A DNA stretch of 18,462 bases, from positions 1 to 18,462 of the forward strand of contig JBPBQZ010000046.1 of assembly GCA_050955105.1 (NCBI GenBank), given 5' to 3'. Origin of the DNA: JBPBQZ01 sp050955105. GTDB taxonomy: Bacteria > Pseudomonadota > Gammaproteobacteria > Burkholderiales > Burkholderiaceae. Shown here one piece after another: positions 14,381 to 18,462 of this stretch (position 1 is its first letter; each line of letters begins with the position of its first letter). The notes below the pieces were generated by a model. It was not told the DNA's origin. It worked only from the letters and a program-made list of their open reading frames with translations, and ran no database searches. The translations under genes were made by a program, and so were the position numbers.

Positions 14381-15445
14381 CTATTTCCAGATGTTCAGTG
14401 GCGACATGATCCAGAGGCCGACCACCACCACCCAGACCACGCAGACCGGCAAGAAAATCTTCCAGCCCAAACGCATGATCTGGTCGTAGCGATAACGCGG
14501 GAACGTACCGCGCGCCCAGATGAATATCGACAACAAGAAGATGACTTTCACCGCCAGCCAGAACACGCCGGGAATGAAAGAGAGGAAGCCGAAAGGCGCA
14601 CTCCAGCCGCCGAGGAACATGGTCGCGGCCAACGCCGAGATCACGATCATATTGATGTATTCGGCGAGGAAAAACAGCGCGAACGCCATCCCCGAATAAT
14701 CCACCATGTGGCCGGCGACGATTTCCGACTCGCCTTCCACCACGTCGAACGGATGACGATTGGTTTCGGCGATGCCCGAGATGAAGTAGACGACGAACAT
14801 CGGCAGCAGCGGCAGCCAGTTCCACGACAGGATGTTCAGGCCCCAGCTCGCGAACAGTCCGCGCTCTTGCGACATGACGATATCGGACAGATTGAGGCTG
14901 CCGGCGGTCATCAGCACCGTGACCAGCGCGAAGCCCATCGACACTTCGTACGACACCATCTGCGCCGAGGCCCGCATGGCGCCGAGGAATGCGTATTTCG
15001 AATTGGAGGCCCAGCCGGCGAGGATCACACCGTAGACGCCGACCGACGAGATCGCCAACACGTAGAGCAACCCGGCGTTGACGTTGCCCAGCACCGCCTG
15101 GGCCTGGAACGGAATCACCGCCCACACCGCAAAGGCCGGCGCCACGGTCATGATCGGCGCCACTGCATACAGCCAGCGCGTGGCCTGCGTTGGCGTGATC
15201 ACTTCCTTCAGCAACAATTTCAGCACGTCGGCGATTGGCTGCAGCAAGCCCAAGGGCCCCACGCGGTTCGGTCCGATGCGCACGTGCATCCAGCCGATCA
15301 GCTTGCGTTCCCAGAGAATCAGGTATGCCACGCAGAGCAACAGCACGACGGCAATCACGAGGATGCGGACCAGCGCCCAGACGGTCGGCCAGGCTACGCC
15401 CAGCACATTGCCGCCGATCGCGTTGATGGTATCGAACACAGCCAT
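14381..15445 (-). CDS. nuoH: NADH-quinone oxidoreductase subunit H
   Basis: A 354-residue, eight-helix membrane subunit that helps form the quinone chamber and links it to the proton-pumping arm. The signature block WERKLIGWMHVRIGPNRVGP is at residues 45-64, followed by LGLLQPIADVLKLLLKE. The acidic loop VVEGESEIVAGHMVDYSGMA is intact. The nuoG stop and the nuoH start share one base (TAATG), with AAGG a few bases upstream inside nuoG, so the two are translationally coupled. Confidence 0.97.
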   Translation of the reverse strand: MAVFDTINAIGGNVLGVAWPTVWALVRILVIAVVLLLCVAYLILWERKLIGWMHVRIGPNRVGPLGLLQPIADVLKLLLKEVITPTQATRWLYAVAPIMTVAPAFAVWAVIPFQAQAVLGNVNAGLLYVLAISSVGVYGVILAGWASNSKYAFLGAMRASAQMVSYEVSMGFALVTVLMTAGSLNLSDIVMSQERGLFASWGLNILSWNWLPLLPMFVVYFISGIAETNRHPFDVVEGESEIVAGHMVDYSGMAFALFFLAEYINMIVISALAATMFLGGWSAPFGFLSFIPGVFWLAVKVIFLLSIFIWARGTFPRYRYDQIMRLGWKIFLPVCVVWVVVVGLWIMSPLNIWK

Positions 15446-17796
15446 TACGCCTTCTCCACCCCGAGTTCACCGAACATTGCGCCGAGCTGCGCGGCGGCGG
15501 GCGTTGCCGCCGACAGTCGCACCACGCCGTCGGCCAAATCGCTTTCACGGCGCGCCGGCAGCACCGCTGCACGCGCGCCCTGGCTCACCCGCACCAGATC
15601 GCCATCATCGATACCTAATTGCTCGCATAACGCGGTCGGCAAACCGACCACGTTCTCGGTGCGCGCGGCCAGCGTCAGATGCAGTGACGCGGCACGCCGT
15701 ACCAGCGGATCGGCATGATAGATCGGCACGTCGGCCAGGCGTTCGAAGCGGCCTGACGCAGCCGGTGCCAGAGGTGTGGACGATGCGCCGGCCAGCGCGG
15801 CACCCGGCGCATTGCCGAGCCGCGCCGCCACGTCGACGCCTTGCAACGCGGCGTCGCGCACTTCCTCGGCGGTATCGAATTCGAAGCCCGGCAGCTCGAA
15901 CATATTGCCCAGCACGCGCAGGATCTTCCAAGCCGGACGCGTCTGGCCAAGCGGACGTACCACGCCGTTGAACGACTGCACGCGGCCCTCGCCATTGATG
16001 AAGGTGCCCGCCGTTTCAGTGAACGGCGATGCCGGCAACAGCACGTCGGCGTAATCGGCGCCGTGCTTGAACGCGGAGATGCCGATGACCATTTCCGCAC
16101 CGGCCAGCGCGGCCAGCGCACGCGCCGGATCGGCGCTGTCGAATTCCGGCTCGACGCCCAGCAGCAGGTAAGCCTTGCGCGGCGATTCGAACATGGACGC
16201 CGCATTCAACCCCGCGGCAGCCGGCACTGCGCCGATCACGTGTGCGCCAACGCTGTTGGCGGCCTCGCCGAGGAAACCCAGCACTGCGCCGGTCTGTGCG
16301 GCGATCCAGGCAGCCAGCGCGTGGATTTTTGCGAAATCGGGATGATGCACGGCGGCGTTGCCCAGAAACACCGCTATGCGCTCGCCAGAACTCAGCGAGA
16401 CGGCAGCCGCACGCGCGGCTTCGCTGGGTTCGGCATCCGCGACTGCGCTGTCTACCGGCGCGGTCGAACCGCGCAAGCTGGCGATGCCAGCCGCGATGCC
16501 CGACAACTCGCTCAACCAGGCCGAAGGCGCCGCGACCACGCGATGCGCGGTCGGAATCAGCGAATCATCGCCGCTAGCTGCCAGGAAACTGATGTGCGCA
16601 CCGCCCTTCGCGGCTTGACGCAGGCGCGCCGCCAGCAAGGGGTGATCGCGACGCAGCGACGACGAACCGATAACCAGCACGCGATCGAGCGTGCCCAGAT
16701 CGGCGATCGGCATGCCGAGCCACGGCGCCTTGTCGCTGGCCGCGGAGAAATCGGTTTGGCGCAGCCGGAAATCGATATTCGGCGTGCCCAAGCCATTGGC
16801 CAGTTGCTTCGCCAGATACAGCTCTTCGAGCGTCGCATGCGGGCTGGCCAGCACACCCAGTGCATCGTTGCCATGTTCGGCGCGCAACTGGTTCAGGCCG
16901 TTGGCCACATAAGCCAGCGCGGTTTCCCAATCGACTTCGCGCCATGCGCCGCCTTGCTTGAGCATCGGCGAGGTCAGGCGGTCTTCGCTATTCAGGCCTT
17001 CGTATGAAAAACGATCCTTGTCCGAGATCCAGCACTCGTTGACCGCTTCGTTTTCCATCGGCAGCACGCGCATCACGCGATTGTTCTTCACCTGCACGAT
17101 GAGATTCGCACCCACCGAATCATGCGGACTGATCGATGCGCGCCGACCCAGTTCCCAGGTGCGCGCGCTGTAGCGGAACGGCTTGGAAGTGAGCGCGCCG
17201 ACCGGGCACAGGTCGATCATGTTGCCGGACAATTCCGAATCGACGGTCTGGCCGACGAACGCGGTAATTTCCGCATGTTCGCCGCGGCCCAGCATGCCCA
17301 GTTCCATCACGCCGGCGATTTCCTGACCGAAGCGAACGCAGCGCGTGCAGTGGATGCAGCGCGTCATTTCTTCCATCGAGATCAGCGGGCCGACGTTCTT
17401 GTGGAACACGACGCGCTTTTCCTCGTTATAACGCGACGCCGATTTGCCGTAGCCGACCGCCAGATCCTGCAACTGACATTCGCCGCCCTGATCGCAGATC
17501 GGGCAGTCGAGCGGATGGTTGATCAGCAGGAATTCCATCACCGACTGCTGCGCCTTGATGGCCTTCTCGGAGCGCGTGCGCACCACCATGCCCGCCGATA
17601 CCGGCGTGGCACAGGCCGGCACGGCCTTCGGCATCTTCTCCACTTCCACCAGACACATCCGGCAGTTGGCCGCGATCGTCAGCTTCTTGTGATAGCAGAA
17701 GTGCGGGATATAAGTATCGATGCGCTTGGCAGCCTGGATCACCATGCTGCCTTCAGGCACTTCGACCTTCTTGCCGTCAATCTCTAGTTCGACCAT
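15445..17796 (-). CDS. nuoG: NADH-quinone oxidoreductase subunit G
   Basis: A 783-residue peripheral-arm subunit carrying several iron-sulfur clusters. The N-terminal ferredoxin domain binds [2Fe-2S] through Cys34, Cys45, Cys48 and Cys62. His94, Cys98, Cys101 and Cys107 (HPLDCPICDQGGEC) fit cluster N5. Cys147, Cys150, Cys153 and Cys197 (CIHCTRC and DLCPVGA) fit cluster N4. From about residue 215 it continues as a molybdopterin-oxidoreductase-like fold that in complex I carries no molybdenum and is weakly conserved, here Ala-rich. The start ATG 17796 is 17 bases after the nuoF stop. Confidence 0.97.
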   Translation of the reverse strand: MVELEIDGKKVEVPEGSMVIQAAKRIDTYIPHFCYHKKLTIAANCRMCLVEVEKMPKAVPACATPVSAGMVVRTRSEKAIKAQQSVMEFLLINHPLDCPICDQGGECQLQDLAVGYGKSASRYNEEKRVVFHKNVGPLISMEEMTRCIHCTRCVRFGQEIAGVMELGMLGRGEHAEITAFVGQTVDSELSGNMIDLCPVGALTSKPFRYSARTWELGRRASISPHDSVGANLIVQVKNNRVMRVLPMENEAVNECWISDKDRFSYEGLNSEDRLTSPMLKQGGAWREVDWETALAYVANGLNQLRAEHGNDALGVLASPHATLEELYLAKQLANGLGTPNIDFRLRQTDFSAASDKAPWLGMPIADLGTLDRVLVIGSSSLRRDHPLLAARLRQAAKGGAHISFLAASGDDSLIPTAHRVVAAPSAWLSELSGIAAGIASLRGSTAPVDSAVADAEPSEAARAAAVSLSSGERIAVFLGNAAVHHPDFAKIHALAAWIAAQTGAVLGFLGEAANSVGAHVIGAVPAAAGLNAASMFESPRKAYLLLGVEPEFDSADPARALAALAGAEMVIGISAFKHGADYADVLLPASPFTETAGTFINGEGRVQSFNGVVRPLGQTRPAWKILRVLGNMFELPGFEFDTAEEVRDAALQGVDVAARLGNAPGAALAGASSTPLAPAASGRFERLADVPIYHADPLVRRAASLHLTLAARTENVVGLPTALCEQLGIDDGDLVRVSQGARAAVLPARRESDLADGVVRLSAATPAAAQLGAMFGELGVEKA

Positions 17797-17813
17797 GATC
17801 GTTGCGACTCGCT

Positions 17814-18462
17814 TTACGCTTGCGCCGGCACGAGACAGTGCTTGTGCTCGACGTGATATTCGAATTCGTTACGGAAATGCTTGAGCATGCCCCGCACCGG
17901 CATCGCCGCTGCGTCGCCGAGCGCGCAGATCGTACGACCCATGATGTTCTCGGCCACCGAATCGAGCAGGTCGAGATCGTCCGGGCGACCCTGCCCGTGT
18001 TCGATCCGATGCACGACCCGATACAGCCAGCCGGTGCCTTCGCGACATGGCGTGCACTGGCCGCAGGATTCCTCGTAATAGAAGTACGACAGCCGCAACA
18101 ATGCGCGCACCATGCAGCGCGTATCGTTCATGACGATGACGGCGCCCGAACCGAGCCCCGATCCGCGCTTGGCGATCGAGTCGTAGTCCATATCGGTTTC
18201 GAGCATTTCGGCCGCCGGAATTACCGGCATCGACGAGCCGCCAGGAATCACCGCCTTCAACTTGCCGCCACGCACGCCGCCGGCCAGTTCCAGCAATTTC
18301 GCGAACGGCGTACCGAGCGGCACTTCGTAGTTGCCCGGCTGTTCCACATCGCCGGACACCGAGAAGATCTTGCTGCCGCCGTTGTTCGGCTTGCCGATTT
18401 CGAGATAATTCTGCGGACCGATCGCCAGCAGGAACGGCACGGCCGCGAAGGTCTCGGTGTTG
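17814..18462 (-). CDS. nuoF: NADH-quinone oxidoreductase subunit F, C-terminal half (5' end outside the window)
   Basis: The frame is open to the right edge and gives about 216 residues ending at the TAA at 17814. It begins NTETFAAVPFLLAIGPQNY, which is internal NuoF sequence. A GTG at 18440 (coding PFLLAIG after it) is an internal valine, not a start. NuoF binds FMN and NADH; the FMN/NADH sites are largely upstream of this window. The visible part carries the ligands of [4Fe-4S] cluster N3, ESCGQCTPCREGTGW and the single Cys in GRTICALGDAAAMPV. It heads the visible part of the nuo operon; nuoA-E are expected beyond the edge. Confidence 0.96.
   Translation of the reverse strand, partial: NTETFAAVPFLLAIGPQNYLEIGKPNNGGSKIFSVSGDVEQPGNYEVPLGTPFAKLLELAGGVRGGKLKAVIPGGSSMPVIPAAEMLETDMDYDSIAKRGSGLGSGAVIVMNDTRCMVRALLRLSYFYYEESCGQCTPCREGTGWLYRVVHRIEHGQGRPDDLDLLDSVAENIMGRTICALGDAAAMPVRGMLKHFRNEFEYHVEHKHCLVPAQA

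Noticed and set aside
13985..15718. 577-codon plus-strand open frame opposite nuoI, nuoH and the end of nuoG
   Set aside because: Crosses three conserved genes on the other strand and has the same mirror composition; not a gene.
1..18462. CRISPR array, tRNA, rRNA, insertion sequence or attachment site
   Set aside because: No repeat-spacer pattern, cloverleaf, transposase or flanking direct repeats were seen when reading both strands.

Overview
This window looks like the chromosome of a betaproteobacterium of the order Burkholderiales, probably Burkholderiaceae (Burkholderia, Paraburkholderia or Caballeronia type). The reasons are the GC-rich coding sequence, a complex I (nuo) operon in canonical order followed by DUF2818, NUDIX and DUF1178 genes, and a PaaH-like and PaaG-like pair. 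No species can be named from the sequence alone.

Layout. (1) 1-122, minus strand: the first 40 codons of a small lipoprotein cut by the window edge. (2) 123-658: no credible gene, clearly lower in GC than the rest. (3) 659-3016, plus strand: a two-gene beta-oxidation or phenylacetate-type unit, a two-domain 3-hydroxyacyl-CoA dehydrogenase followed by a crotonase-fold isomerase/hydrolase. (4) 3031-5772, minus strand: three tightly overlapping genes, a PlcP-type metallophosphoesterase, a GT4 glycosyltransferase and a diacylglycerol kinase with a long low-complexity N-terminal extension. (5) 5773-5926: intergenic, holding four 7-mers at 11-bp spacing that resemble a PhoB box array upstream of gene group 4. 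(6) 5927-18462, minus strand: nuoF (partial)-G-H-I-J-K-L-M-N, then DUF2818, a NUDIX hydrolase and DUF1178.

How the genes work together. The nuo genes encode the proton-pumping NADH:quinone oxidoreductase; the window holds everything from the C-terminal half of NuoF to NuoN. DUF2818, NUDIX and DUF1178 sit downstream in the same direction. The plcP-like, GT4 and dgkA-like genes form a coherent lipid pathway. A phospholipase C of the PlcP type would release diacylglycerol from phospholipids, the glycosyltransferase could turn it into a phosphorus-free glycolipid, and the kinase could return it to phosphatidic acid. With the candidate Pho box this suggests a phosphate-starvation membrane-remodelling operon. 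PlcP/Agt remodelling is known in rhizobia and marine bacteria; the linked kinase and its 15-nt-repeat extension are the less familiar parts.

The clearest unexplained regulatory structure is an intrinsic-terminator-like hairpin with a five-T tract between nuoK and nuoL, inside the complex I operon.
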